A DNA stretch of 64,000 nucleotides, from the NCBI RefSeq assembly GCF_026230105.1, contig NC_079476.1, forward strand, positions 30,618,559 through 30,682,558. Direction: 5' to 3'. The position numbers and the translations under genes were made by a program. Each line of letters starts with the position of its first letter. Position 1 is the first letter of the stretch. Below the pieces are notes generated by a model, which saw nothing but the letters and a program-made list of their open reading frames with translations, searched no databases and was not told the origin of the DNA. Positions 1 through 11,981 of the stretch are shown here, one piece after another. The stretch is from Diorhabda sublineata. Taxonomy: Eukaryota > Arthropoda > Insecta > Coleoptera > Chrysomelidae.

Positions 1-269
1 TGAGGACGGAACAGCAACGTGCAAATAGGTATTTAACATAATAGAATTCTCAGATTGATTAGTAGGGTTTATTTCTACTATATAATTAAAAATTAAACGT
101 AATTTATTTCTTAGAGACGTATATACAATAAGCTAGAAACTTGAATTTCTGTATAATTTTCCTGTAGGGACTAAATACGGCTATTTATTTAAAAATTATG
201 AATTAAGGTGTCTTCTTTATCTCTGCAGCTATTGGTTTTGGAGGGAAGAGAAGTCAGCTGTATGGACTA

Positions 270-800
270 ATAAAAGACCATAGACTGGGAACCGAAAGGA
301 AGTTTGGAGAGGTGAACTTCTACATTACCCAGTTTTTGACGGGACACGGTATCTTCCCAAAATGAAGAAAGTATAAACAACAGAGTGTACGTATTGTGGA
401 AATGACTCAGATGATGTTGAACACACTTTCTTCGACTCTTCGTGTGTAATCACTAGAGGGGAAGTAGAGGAGACTGTCGGTTGCATAAATCCTGATAATA
501 TCGTCTAGGTGATGCTGCACGGTACGTCAACTATTTGCTACCTATACAGAGAGAATTCTTAAGAAAAAGAATGTAGACGGTTGCCTAGTACGACGTTATC
601 ACGGAAACATAACGAATGGAACATAATACACGGACAGACCCACTAATCAGAAGTAATATTACAATAGTCCCTGGTTGAACGGAGATGAGAGAAGATGGTG
701 GTTTAGTGGGTAGGCTACGGCAATCCCACATATCCATCAGCTCTCCTGGTCGATACCGTTACTTGGATTCGGCATCTTCTCAGAATTTATATCAAAATTG
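270..800 (+). mobile_element. R1-clade LINE, decayed ORF2 C-terminus and 3' UTR
   Basis: Around 290-365 one frame reads FGEVNFYITQFLTGHG, typical of the region just before the terminal zinc knuckle of R1/TRAS-type ORF2. After a frameshift, 386-444 reads CTYCGNDSDDVEHTFF followed by a cysteine, which is the CxxC-H-C knuckle. Stop codons and frameshifts show a dead copy. The G-rich stretch near 690-790 resembles the 3' UTR of such elements. Only the 3' end is visible, as expected for 5'-truncated LINEs. Confidence 0.65.
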
Positions 801-939
801 TACTTAGTAGAATAAGATACTTAATGCAATAATTAATTCTTTCTTTGTGAAAGGTTAGTAGGAAAGAATGAAGACTATTTTTTTCTATAAGAAATGATGA
901 GAAGAAAACTGAATATTATACAGGATTAAATAACTACAC

Positions 940-3335
940 AGTTTTTGAAATTATTGTAGATTTACCGGTAGCAACAGATATTAATTCATTCTCACACAGT
1001 TCTCACTATTAATAATTTTCTTAATAAACTTATGTTTAGGTCTGGATTAACAGGATTTGGGATAAAGATTTGGAATATCGATAAAAATTAGTGTTGCGCA
1101 GGCCATGGTTCTGGATTGCCTTATATGAAGAGCCGTGTGATTTAAATCAGCTACTATTCCATTATTTATCATATTTTGTTTGGCTCTCAAATTTATGATA
1201 CTTTTTTGATTTTACCGTTTCGACATGTATGGAATTTTTACGTAGCCAATAGGCGAGTTTCCCATTTTCCACCTCTTGTAATTTTTACGTTCTTACATTT
1301 GATATAGTGTTACATGATACCATATTACTATTGCTACTTTTCAAAATTCAAATTGACCTAATAATTATCACACCTGTACAATACTTTCCGGTTAAGTCTA
1401 CGGTGTGGGAGTTATTTTATCGAGTAGTTTCTCAACTTTACTAGTCCTGATCTCGGTTCTAATAATTTGATTGTGCTGGTCATGACCAAGGTCAATGTTT
1501 CGATATGTACGATATCTACAAGAACTTTGAAACAGAATATATACAAATATCTTTTGTAGGAGCGCAAAGAAATTGTCACTACTTCCGAAAAGAAAATTTT
1601 CGTCTAGATTAGGGGAGACCGGGGCAACAATTATTAGAGATGAGTAGAGCATCACTATAAAAAAACCGTTACCACAGATATCTCAAAATACAATAAGCTG
1701 ATCACGTTTTTGAAACAGACTTCTGAATAAGTTGTGATTATCCGTAGAAGTGAATAGAAAGTTCAATTTCAGCAATTGTCTTCGTCAATAAAATAATAGT
1801 AAAATAAGAGTAATAATAATAACAAGAATTTTTATATAAATTCCTTTATAGCGTATTATGAAACACTGAAGTTAAGTTAAGTAATAAAATTTTATAGACT
1901 GCATTAGATGGCGTATATCAGTTGAATTATTATGAAGTGATTGTAGATAAAATCCTATAAAAAGTATTCGAATAGACGCCCAAAGTAGTCTACTTTAATC
2001 ATAAATAAATCTGATGTTGATTTTTATGTTATGGAAATTTAATATTTGGAGTATTCATGAGAATATATGAATAGTAAAAACCCTTTTTTATTTTGGGTTT
2101 CATATCTCACGATTTTCTAAATTTATTAACTGTGGTAAGAAAATTATATTTGGACAATAAATGGTCGAAGTATATTAATCGGTTATTATATTTTATAAAA
2201 TTGTAGATTTCCCTTTATTGGCATGAGAACTGTGCTAATAATGTATTCGCATCAACATCTGGAAGATGGCGCTGCCTGTTTGAAATTGATTTATGATAAT
2301 GTATAAACGAAGGGTACCCTCCACAATGTATAACAAATGAGAATCTCTTAAAATAGTCCAGGATCCTTTTATTCTTATTTTATATATTCAGAATTTGAAC
2401 TGTCATATTCATTGTAGATTGTGATTTCTGCTCATACAGGATGTTAATAAATTCATGCGACAAAATTCAGGACATGAAATTAAGATGGGTGAAATCAATG
2501 AAGAAGTGTCATAAATTTAAGAACCAAAAAAAGTATAATAAATGATTAAATAATGGCTGATTTAAATCAATCCAGAACCATGACCTGCGCAACACTAATA
2601 TAGCCTCTGGACAACAAACAATGTGTTTAACGTTATTGGGACCACTGGGTTTTGCTACTTTTTCAGTGCAGTTGTGCGTTCTGTTGCTTTGAATTGTCTT
2701 TTTTATGTTTCTAAGAAATCCTTATTATAGTTTTCTACGACCTTGCATATATGGATGCATTTGCTGCTTTTCGAAAACGTGAACAGCTTGTTCTATTTTG
2801 AGATATATGTGGCAATGAATTTTTATAGTGATGCTCTACTCATCATTTATAATTGTTGCCCTGGTCACCCCTAATCTAGACAAAAATTTTCTTTTCAGAA
2901 GTAGTGAAAATTTCTTTGTGCTACTACAAAAGATAATTGTAGGAACTACTCGATAATAGAGATTCCACACCATAGACTGAACAAAATATGATAAATGATT
3001 AAAAAATAGCTGATTTAAAACCAAACAGCTCTTCATATAGGGCAATCCTGAACCATGACCTGCGCCACACTAATATAGTCTTAATGCCACTGGGTGTTGC
3101 TACTTTTTCAGTGTAATCGTGCGAATTGCCCAAGATTATTTATTGTTTTGGCAAAACTTTAACTTTTTATGTTTACGTTGATATTCCAAATGTAAATACC
3201 AAATCCTGGTAACCCGGTTCTAAATGTAATTTCATTGACAAAATTATTAATAGTGAGAACTGTGTAAGAATGAATCTATGGCTCCAATAAACCTATACAA
3301 CTACTATAATAATTTCAAAAACTGTATTGTCATTC
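940..3335. repeat. Long inverted-repeat structure (two opposed copies of one repeat, partial third copy)
   Basis: The stretch 940-1715 reappears in reverse complement at about 2765-3335. Outer ends match (AATAATTTCAAAAACTG near 3310 against its complement near 941). Matching blocks include the segment around GGCCATGGTTCTGGATTGCC (1100) and the one around ATGAGTAGAGCATCACTATA (1640). A partial third copy in the right-hand orientation lies at about 2535-2680. Arms differ by indels, so this is old. No transposase is recognisable; the short open frames inside mirror the duplication and look non-coding. Confidence 0.7.
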
Positions 3336-3800
3336 TTGAAGTTTCAGTATCTTCTATTAACATCAAATATATAATATTAAATTATGCTGTTTGTGTACTT
3401 GGCAGCTATTCCAGTGCATTAGCAAATATTTAGGCGTGAAATTATTAATTTTTGTTGTACTCTTATACATTTTATTCAACATGTAGTTTAGAAGTAAATT
3501 AAAAAATAACGTTTTATGTGGTCAGAGTCCGGAACTAGTAAGTAATCTCCTAAAATTCATGAAACAGGAAGCGACAAGGCAGGAAGTTGTTAAATCTCTT
3601 TTTGTATCGTCAATATATGTCAAGTCAGTATATGTCAATAATTTTTGTATCGTCAGGAGTTGTCATAAAAATTGTATTAGATTTTTTTCTATTTATTTCC
3701 ATATATTTTTATAACAACTCATGGTGCTGCACTTTGACAAAAGGGTCGTGTAGAAATAAAGCATAAATGTGTTTATTTTTAAAAACTGCTTATCCTATTT
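3336..3800. other. No gene seen
   Basis: AT-rich sequence with short direct echoes near 3605-3655 (GTCAATATATGTCAAGTCAG followed by similar words). I see no coding or RNA feature. Confidence 0.5.
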
Positions 3801-3805
3801 AAGAC

Positions 3806-4300
3806 TTGCGGCTCAAGGCTAATGTATTTAAATCCTTGTTGAAACTATTTTTTTTGCAAACACTCAAGACGTTTCACAAAAACATCAAAATTTTGTTTTC
3901 TATTGTCAAGTCCTTAAACACAAAAAACTGCGGAAAAGTATTAATTTATATTATATTGATACTTAAAGTTACTGAACGTGTTGTAGCTGCTTTAGGTATA
4001 AGCCGATGCACCGTACTTCCTATATCTAAAGAAAGTAAAATTGTGGATGATAGAAAAGTAAATTCATTTTTAACCACACAAAAGAAAAGACCTGACAGAA
4101 AAACCAAAATATCACTGGACCGCTTGGAAAAAACTCGGCTAAGACAAACGATTCTTAATTATCACATAACTTAGAAAACCGTACCAACTCTTAAAAACAA
4201 AAAAATTTGTGATGATTTTGAATACAAAGGGGACAAAGAGTCATTAAGAAAAAATATTCACCTATTAGGATACCGTTGGAAAAAAGTGAGGAAAGAATTG
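3806..4300 (+). mobile_element. IS630/Tc1-like transposase N-terminal relic
   Basis: An open stretch of ~120 codons followed by a stop and more matching sequence reads like the helix-turn-helix region of an insect IS630-type transposase. ERVVAALGISRCTVLPISKE is followed by a basic K/R-rich linker, then KTVPTLKNKKICDDF, then SLRKNIHLLGYRWKKV. This order (HTH, basic linker, 'PT' block, 'LR..L..LGY.W.K') is characteristic of the family. The DDE catalytic half is not recognisable downstream. In-frame stops make it a fossil. Confidence 0.6.
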
Positions 4301-5734
4301 ATATAATTCATTCAATAATAATGAGATTTTTGTCTCTGAAGTGGTGCAAATTTTGTTGTTTTTCATGTATTTTGTTTGGTGATGAAGTATTGTAGACCAA
4401 AAAAAGTGGCGTGAAAGATTTAGGACAAGAAAAAATTGAAAAGGTATGGAAATTGACGAAAAAGTAAGTAAGTAAAGTAAGACCAAGATTAAATACTATA
4501 GATATATCACTGTTTTGGATTTCTCTCGAAATACCACCGAGACCTTGGACATTCAAATCGGTTCAGTGTTGCCACAATTATTTCTTCTCCTTTGTGATCT
4601 CATGAGTATGCCCCACTATCCAGCCATGAAGTTAAATTCCACAGCTACAATAGTCACATGTCGATGTGGTTTAGCTGGCTACAGATACTTTTTCTTCACG
4701 GTTTCGGTAAGACGTGGTTTTTTGGTAGGCCGACGAACGATCAGTTTCTCTCTGGTCTGTTCTTCTAGAAAAAATAACTTCTTAATCATTTATTAACAAA
4801 GTCAAACTGTCTACACATTTTGAAAATTCGTTTAATAAATGTTTCTCCCGTTGTTACTTGTACGAGTTATCCGTTTCCTACAAGTATCCGGTTGGCTTCC
4901 AAAGATTGGTTTTTCTATATTCATATTTCAATTCCGTTGATATACTTGCTATTTCTTTTTAGTAGTATATTTAATGAAAATGTAATGTTTGTATTTCTCT
5001 ATAGCGTCTTGGAAATGCCTATCAAGTCTTACCCATACCATTAGAACAATATTGTCTTTATCCCAGTCTTCTATAAATAAATGCAATTTACTCTATACTG
5101 AAAGTTGAAAAAGGAATAGAATAACAAAGATTACTTCTGTTTAGAGTATTTTCGACTGGAAAACAATTTACAAGTATCTTTATTTCCACAGTAGTTAACC
5201 AAATGGGATATAAGCTCACTCATTTGTCAATAAACGGTGACTATCCGAGATGCCACTTATCACAAACAATATTAATGATATTACCATCTAGACTATAGTA
5301 ATATGCTCAACAATTGTTGTTGGTTTTCCAGATCATGTCATATTTGAACATTCAGAAACGTAGAGTGTTTTACAATCATTGTAGAATAAATAATGCTAAA
5401 CATTTCATTTTACAAATTCTTCGTTACTAATTTATGGTCAAAAAAATTGTGTTGTTCATTAGAAAATGAACCATAGTTCAAGGGAATTATATTCTTTCTA
5501 ATAATAATTTTCATTTACATATTATGCATTTTTTTAGCGCGTTTTTTACTATTATTAGCGTTTTGTCTGTCTATCTGTTGCAGCGATATCTCTTTAAAGG
5601 AAGCATGTAGCGAACTCGAGTTTTTTGTATTTAGTTCCTATATAGCTGTGGATATGCCGAGAAAAAAGAAATTTTGGGCATTATTGGGAAAAAATTAATT
5701 AAATTAATCAAAATATGATCCCATTGACCAAATG
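4301..5734. other. No gene recognised
   Basis: Only short open frames of 60-95 codons without family motifs. It could be the decayed remainder of the transposon to the left. Nothing supports a gene. Confidence 0.5.
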
Positions 5735-5865
5735 ACCTCAAATAACATGAAATGACGTGGATCGACATTAATCGTTGTCGTCAGACGTCGTAAGATATCG
5801 ATTAACATCAAATGACGTTAATTAGCTTCAATGGACGTCAATGCATGTCATTTAAGGTCATTTTT
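5735..5865. repeat. Degenerate cluster of AAATGAC / GACGT words
   Basis: Within ~130 bp the words AAATGACG, GACGT and close variants (also as complement TGTCATTT) recur irregularly, in a setting otherwise poor in CG dinucleotides. It lies ~190 bp left of an LTR. It may be a decayed microsatellite; no function can be assigned. Confidence 0.4.
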
Positions 5866-6056
5866 CATTTTAGAAACTAATTATTTTGAGAATTGTAAAG
5901 AAATAATGAGAAAAAAATTATTAAATGAATTAAATTACTTATACTTTTCTTGTTATATTTTTCATGTAAATTTCGTTTTATATATTAAGATTTTTGTTAA
6001 TATTGTAGATACTAGAAGTCAAATGACTGTTATGTTCGTCAAAATAATATCACAAA

Positions 6057-6282
6057 GTTACGGATCTAGAATCTGTTGATCTTTTATAAAATACTCAATT
6101 GTAAACTTGGCATTTATTTCATTATATATACTTGTACTTCGGATTCAGATTTTGACTTTGGTATGATTTCGGTATTGATTTTAAGCTCAAGATTTTATAA
6201 CAGTTCATATTTTATTTATTTTTGTGATAATAAAGTTGTCATTTGTTTTTTAAAAAAGTATTTCATCGCGAAAATATGTAAT
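6057..6282 (+). repeat. 5' LTR of the errantivirus-like element
   Basis: About 226 bp, from AGTTAC to AATT before the primer-binding site. It aligns along its whole length with the 3' LTR, sharing CTGTTGATC, ATTATATATACTTGTACTT, AATAAAGTTG and ATCGCGAAA. Numerous substitutions and small indels separate the two. Confidence 0.7.
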
Positions 6283-6639
6283 TGACGCAGTCAGTAGGAT
6301 TCCTGCGGGTCGTTGAAAGACTTTTTACGCATCGTGCTAAGTATATTTTTGAAGATATTTATTTCTAGTTTTCAAATATTTGTGGAATAATTTTTTTTGA
6401 ATAATTACGTTGCTTCGATTCATTCATTAAACTACTATATGAATAAATTAGAAAGTTTACTAACATCATTTAATAATTTACATATGGAAAATTCAAGTAC
6501 TTTTTCCAAATTTTTTTCAACTATATTTACAGTTCAATATTTTCTAGTCAAGAAATAATAGAAATTATTAAAAATTTACACACCATTTATGAAGAAAATT
6601 CCAAGAGTCGAAACTGTCTTTATGTATTATATCTTACTG

Positions 6640-7358
6640 GGCGCTCAAGTTACCTTCTCTGATTCCAAAATCATTTTACAATCCACATACCTATATTAAA
6701 ACCTGAGACGCCAGAATTTTACCACCTGTACCCAGTTATCCAAAATCATAAAATGTTTATTCCCGTACAACCCTACTTGGCAAAAACTACAGAAGTCACA
6801 TTGATAAAGAGAGAATTTCCGATACTAGAAGAGAAATATTACTGTCGACAAGAAGTCAGATCAGGATCAGGATAAGCAACAATGAAATTCTTGTTATTCC
6901 AAATCCTACAATAAAAGTTTTATCTAAATGTACGTCAGACTTCGAAATAACTCAACCATCGATAATTATAATTCCTAAAGACTGCAGAGTTCAGACAAGA
7001 GAAGAAACTTTTTCAAATCACATTCAAATTCGCAATGGTAAATCAATAATATAATCAAAACTAGAATCAAAATTTTTAGGAGCTCAAACATACTAATTAC
7101 CAAATTTAAACCAAATTGACCTCGAAGGACTATACGATATTAGTAAAGCAGCAAGAAATCTAAAACCGATTAAAGAATTAAAAATTCCAAAAACAACGAC
7201 AATATTTGGTACACTTCCGGTCATAATAATCATCATTGCATCAATAATTCTCTATTTTCTAAGAAGATATAGAAAGAATTTGAAGAAGACGAAACCGAAC
7301 AAGATGAAAGAAATTGATATGGATCCGAAAAACTACTCCATTATTTTTCGATCTTGAA
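6640..7358 (+). pseudogene. Env-like glycoprotein relic (C-terminal part)
   Basis: Frames with several stops and frameshifts carry a cysteine-containing ectodomain-like stretch near 6920-7050. At 7219-7261 there is a hydrophobic membrane segment rich in isoleucine, followed by an arginine/lysine-rich cytoplasmic tail of ~30 residues ending at a TGA just before the purine tract. A tail-anchored membrane glycoprotein ending at the polypurine tract is the layout of errantivirus env. The N-terminus and fusion region cannot be defined. It is not functional. Confidence 0.55.
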
Positions 7359-7366
7359 GAGAGAGA

Positions 7367-7590
7367 AGTTACAAATCTAGAAACTGTTGATCTTCTATGA
7401 AATAATCAATTGCAAACTCAGCATTCATTTTATTATATATACTTGTACTTTAAATTTAGATTTTGATTTTGGTATTCAAGATTTTATGTTTAAGATTTTA
7501 TAACTTTTGTTCAGTGAATATTTTATTGTATTTTTGTGTTAATAAAGTTGTTATTTGTTCAATAAAAGTATTTAATCGCGAAATCGTTTT
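7367..7590 (+). repeat. 3' LTR of the errantivirus-like element
   Basis: This copy starts AGTTACAAATCTAG right after the purine tract and pairs with the 5' LTR. The right edge is approximate because the two copies diverge after ATCGCGAAA. I could not identify a clear 4-bp target duplication. Confidence 0.65.
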
Positions 7591-7599
7591 TTATATCTA

Positions 7600-8930
7600 A
7601 AACTTGTTTATAGTCTTATATTTATCAGAAGTTTCAAAAACTGTTAAAAAAATGTCCTGTACTTGGTTGTTTTGAAATGGAGTTAAATGACCTTTGAAAC
7701 AAATTATCAGCCAACCCTCATTTCTGTTTAATATTTTAGAAACTATGTCCACCCCGATTATATAATTTAATTTGAAACCAGCCTACAAATTGATCTCTTT
7801 AAAAATGAGTGTGACGTGGCTTTGCATAATTGTGAATTTTTCGGAGGGTGTGTTTTGTATAGGCAGGGTGGTATGTTTACAAACTAACACCAATTGAGAT
7901 TATTGTGAATAATAATTATATTTTTCTTCAAGTGTATAAAAATATCTATCTTATTTTCGGTAACACAGATTGTAGAAATAACCCTCTTTTACTAGTAAAA
8001 TAATGAACACTCATTATTGTACTAGTAACAAAATAATGAGAAACGATAGCAACGTCTTATTATGGGCACTGTAACCAAGTAGGCAGGAACTGTCATTTAA
8101 TTTTTATTTAATTTGATGTTTTTCAGTTTTGAAAAGTTGTAAAAATGCCTCAAGAAGAAGAAGAATTTCAATGTATTATTTTTACGCTTGAAGAAAAAGA
8201 TAGTGTTGCCACTCGGAGCAAAAGACCAATTATATGTTTTCCCCAGTTAGCACTGCCGAGGAAATACAATAATGATAGTATTCTACTCTTAGTAACATAA
8301 TGTACTATTTTCCCCTACTAGTTTTAAAAGCCAAGTTCTTAGCATGTCATAGCCATCCGTGTTTTTCCAACTCAGCGCTCTTATAGTGATAGTGAAAGTT
8401 GTTCATTATTAAGGACTAGTGAATAATGTGTTTTAAATCCAGGAAATCAAACTTTTTTAGTGCACTAATTTACTTACAGCAACCCTAAAATTTTAGCTCA
8501 AAATTATGGCAAATTCAAAGTTAAAAGTAGAGATGAGACTAGAAGATCTAGTAGAGCGCCATCTCAGTCAGCAAGTATTTACTTATGCTTTAAGACAAGC
8601 ATTTTAAGTCCGTTCCAGCTATAGCAGCTTAAGTGGAATCGTTTGTGCCATGGCAAATAAACTCACGAAATGATGGAATCTATTTATGATCACGGAGGCT
8701 AAATAGGGAGGAGAACGGAAGCATTGGTGAGTCCGATAAACTGAGAATACATAATTTTCGTAAATATGCCGCATCTATTTGTTATTGTTTAGTAGCAACA
8801 TAATAAATAAGATTCGAAAGTTTTGAAAGTGAAGATTTAAAAAAAATGATAAATCTTTGTGTAGTTGATGACTGCACAAGTGGCAGTGCAAGTGATCGTT
8901 ATAAACAAACCTGAAGTTAAGTAAGTACCT
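7600..8930. other. No gene seen; one 36-bp hairpin at 7991-8026
   Basis: The only clear structure is the hairpin at 7991-8026: arms ACTAGTAAAATAATGA and TCATTATTGTACTAGT with a 4-nt loop and one mismatch. Related ACTAGT/ATAATG words recur at 8021-8040, 8275-8325 and 8410-8430. No coding evidence. Confidence 0.45.
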
Positions 8931-8934
8931 ATGT

Positions 8935-9905
8935 AAGGCTGTTATAAAAACAAATATTTATAATTGAATATGGCTTTATTATTTTTCAAAGTATTTTCCA
9001 CTTTTGCAACAGTTGAACCAATTGTCGAAGCAGTTTTCTCATTCCGAATGAGGTACCTACATAACATGTGATTTGAACACATCAACAGCTTCTGGAGGCG
9101 TAGAAAAACGTTGACTTCACAATTTATATTTAATATGTGGGAATAAGAAGTATATCATTGGATGCCAAACAAAAACTGTACGGCGGATAACCTATCAATT
9201 CGATGTTTTGACTGTTTTTGTTTGAACTGATGTGTCATAGAGAATGATTCGTCTTCTCCGATTGGTCTCCCCAATTTTTTCAAACACTTTCAGCATAAAA
9301 ATGCTGGTGTGCCATTTAGAATTGACCGTTCCAATCGACACGAGATTCTATTTGAGCGATTGCTAAATTATGCGCTATCCAACAAACCTTTTCGATAGCT
9401 ATGTAATATTGGATGTTTGAAAGTGGAAGTAATGCCCAAGTATGCCTCAATCTCACAGTATGCCACATGACGATCTTGCAATATCACTTTACGCACAGTA
9501 TCGATGTTTTATGACACACAGCTGATTTTGGACGACCTGCACTGAATTTCATCCTGTAGCGAAGTTCGACCATAATTGAATTCGGAAAACCAGTAAAACA
9601 CGGTCGTTTAAGATGGTGCTTCATGACCAAAAGTCGAAGCAAGTTGATCGGCAAGCTGCTGTTGGTTGAATTCATGTCACGTGAAATCACCGCACAAAAA
9701 TGTGATTTAATAATTCCATTTTGTGACAAAGATAAATGTTCCAAATATCTTTACACAACTCAAATAGCACTCGTATGACAACTCGTTCTGAGTAACGTTC
9801 ACCATTAAAAATGTCAAACTTTATGAAAGCCATGTCAGATCCGACATATTCATATCGGTGTTACCATATCTTAAAACTTAAGTAGCAGCCCTCGTAACAC
9901 ACCCT
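8935..9905 (-). mobile_element. Mariner transposon, decayed (copy 1)
   Basis: Read on the - strand, this matches mariner copy 2 (26069-27352) over most of its length, including the stretch that in copy 2 encodes the HHDNA catalytic region, which is more degraded here. The right end, read inward as GAGGGCTGCTACTTAAG, is a typical mariner terminal inverted repeat; the left end is more diverged. Many frameshifts and stops. It carries an uninterrupted CGTTCTGAGTA near 9784-9794, where copy 2 has an insertion. Confidence 0.7.
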
Positions 9906-10089
9906 ATGAGTATTAGTGTTCCTCAATTTTGTTTATTAAAGTGTTCAAATTTAGTTCTACTGGTTTCAACACAATAGTAAAATTGAGAATTGAAAACGAA
10001 AATAGATGTTGACTTGACGAAATGCAATCATGAGCTTATATAAAAACGATGAAAACGATGTGAACTATGTTATTGGTAAAAATCCAATT

Positions 10090-10905
10090 CAGGGGTTTTT
10101 CTACTCAAAGAAGGAGTAAAACAATATTTTACCATATTTCTAGATGAGATAATGAATATCTGCATATCCAATTCAAAGAAAATGCGCGTTGGATGCAAAA
10201 ACCTGCAAATACTGGAAATATTTGAAGGAGCTTATGCTAATGATGTAGTCCTTATTGCAGGATCAAGATCTACAGAAAAACTTTGACATTTAGAATAAAA
10301 CACTAAAGCAAATTGATATGAGAGTAAATGTAAAAAAGATTCAAACAATAAACTTAGAAATGGAGGGACGTAGAATTATAACGGTGAGCACATTTGGATA
10401 CCGTGGAACAGAAATAGAAAACACAGGCAATGAAGACGTAGAAATTGCCAAGAGAACTGAAAAAGCCTAAAACACATATTACAGCATAATGTTTATAAAG
10501 CAAATTATAGACTAATATCAACCTACGGTTGCAAAACATGGACTCTCACTATTAGATAAAAAAATGCATTGCAAGTAGCAAATATAAAATATTGGAGGCA
10601 TTTCAGGAGTATTATAAAAAAGGATATATTAACAAATTACCAAATATGACAAGATCTGGAATTTATGTCTCTTTGAGCAAAGACAGTTGAGTTGGTGGGG
10701 TCATTTAAAAAGAATGGAAGATTGGAGTCCAGTGAAGAGAGTATGAGAAGCAAAAGTAGGTGAGAACAAAAAAAGAGACTTGAAGCAACATGGGACTGAG
10801 TAATACGTACTATACTTGAGAAAAGAGGTGCAACATGAAGGGGAGCAAAAATAACAGCATTTAAAGAAAACGGCTGGAGCAAGTTTGTATATAGTACATA
10901 ATTGT
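10090..10905 (+). mobile_element. Non-LTR retrotransposon reverse transcriptase relic
   Basis: Near 10140-10260 the frame reads FLDEIMN, then AYANDVVLIAGS, a degraded version of the Y/FADDVVLIA catalytic box (first Asp replaced by Asn). Near 10685-10740 it reads LSWWGHLKRMEDWSPVKRV, the C-terminal motif of RTE-like and related insect LINEs. Stops interrupt the region. A dead 5'-truncated LINE. Confidence 0.65.
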
Positions 10906-11387
10906 TTACTTAGACCACACACGACTATGGGTCTATGTTGATCCGATTATATACATGCTGTGCTTTATTGTCGACATTTCTGCAAATACTTCTGCAAGAA
11001 ACATTCATTGCACTGACCATTTTTAATCTCTACTGTTGTTCTTGTATAAGTTGTATTAAAGGAATCACTCCAATAGCCTTGTGATTAATTATTTCCCACG
11101 ATAGATATTTTTAATTAGTAACGTATCCTTCTCCTAAAAATTTTTTTCTGCTACTCGTTCAGAATCAGCTACATTGAAGTGTATAACTGCAGCTCTTGCA
11201 CATTCAGTATTCGCATTAGTTTCTACAAAAGTATATAACAATAAAATTCATTTTAGATTTGTCAGGTACTCTTCTGTTAATCTTTTGAAGAAAACAAAGT
11301 TACACTTATTTGACGCTTTTTCAACTTTATTTTTGTCTCTATCAAAACATTTATCTACAGTATCATTAATATTTTCAGCATACTCAC

Positions 11388-11500
11388 CCTCTATAATGAT
11401 GACCATTATCATTTGTTCTATGAATTTCATCAACTAAAGCTAGAAATATGACTGCAATACTATATGCGCGTTGGTACCCATACCCAAAACCATAACTACA
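11388..11500 (-). pseudogene. FAS pseudo-exon 6 (KS C-terminal), deleted
   Basis: Read on the - strand it gives a shifted GTNAHIVL (the glycine-rich KS C-terminal motif; the gene has GGSNTHMVL) and then, after loss of ~50 codons, LALVDEIHRTNDNGHHYRG followed by a GTGAGT donor. The gene's exon 6 ends LVDEIHKLNVDGHNYRG and GTAAGT. Frameshift plus internal deletion. Confidence 0.75.
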
Positions 11501-11742
11501 AAAACACTGCAACACCTCCTTCCATTTTGTATTTTTCGTAACTACCTATAGCAAGATAAAATTATAACAATAACATTGATGCTTTTGCATAAATATAAAC
11601 ATCTGAATACCTGATTTTTGAAATGTACTACTCTCCTAATAATAGCGAATGAAAATATTTAAAAGAGTTGTAAAATGTATTTAAGCTTTAAAACATATTT
11701 TTTTATAATATTGCGAATCGCTTGCTTGCGAATAATGGTCAC

Positions 11743-11981
11743 CTTCATCTTTTCATTTCTAATTTTAGGAATATTACCATCTAAAGTTTCTGTGTGTAAA
11801 TTTGCTGATATGACACCAGTTTCCATTACCAAGATTACTTTTGTTATCCCAGCCAATCCTACACTAACTTCACTATGTCCAACATTGGATTTTACGGATT
11901 CAACCAATAATGGTTCGGATCTTTTCTCACAAAAATGTTTTGTAATTACTTCAGTTTCAACTACATCTCCGACAAGGGTGC
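11743..11981 (-). pseudogene. FAS pseudo-exon 5, intact reading frame (KS second histidine)
   Basis: A TAG acceptor (11982-11983) precedes a 239-bp open block, exactly the length of exon 5 of the functional gene. It encodes GTLVGDVVE, then VKSNVGHSEVSVGL with the KS histidine, then METGVISANLHTETLD. It ends before GTGACC, a weaker donor than the gene's GTGAGT. It is the best-preserved part of the paralogue. Confidence 0.85.

Larger units (their letters stand above)
6057..7590 (+). mobile_element. Errantivirus-like LTR provirus, internally deleted
   Basis: Two related LTRs bracket the element (6057-6282 and about 7367-7590). Both begin AGTTAC, a usual errantivirus LTR start, and both contain an AATAAAGTTGT polyadenylation region. 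Directly after the left LTR a tRNA-primer-like site (GACGCAGTCAGTAGGAT) is seen. Directly before the right LTR is a purine tract (GAAGAGAGAGA). Between them only an env-like 3' part remains; gag and pol are absent. LTR divergence and stop codons show an old, non-functional copy. Confidence 0.7.

Noticed and set aside
1398..3045. Short - strand frames of 69-85 codons
   Set aside because: They belong to the two opposed copies of a non-coding repeat and show no conserved protein.
11174..11437. Open frames on both strands overlapping the FAS pseudogene end
   Set aside because: The - strand frame starts in pseudo-exon 6 and reads on into its intron. The + frame is its shadow. A - strand stretch near 11170-11235 containing TNANTE resembles the start of exon 6 but sits on the wrong side of it, so I treat it as coincidence.
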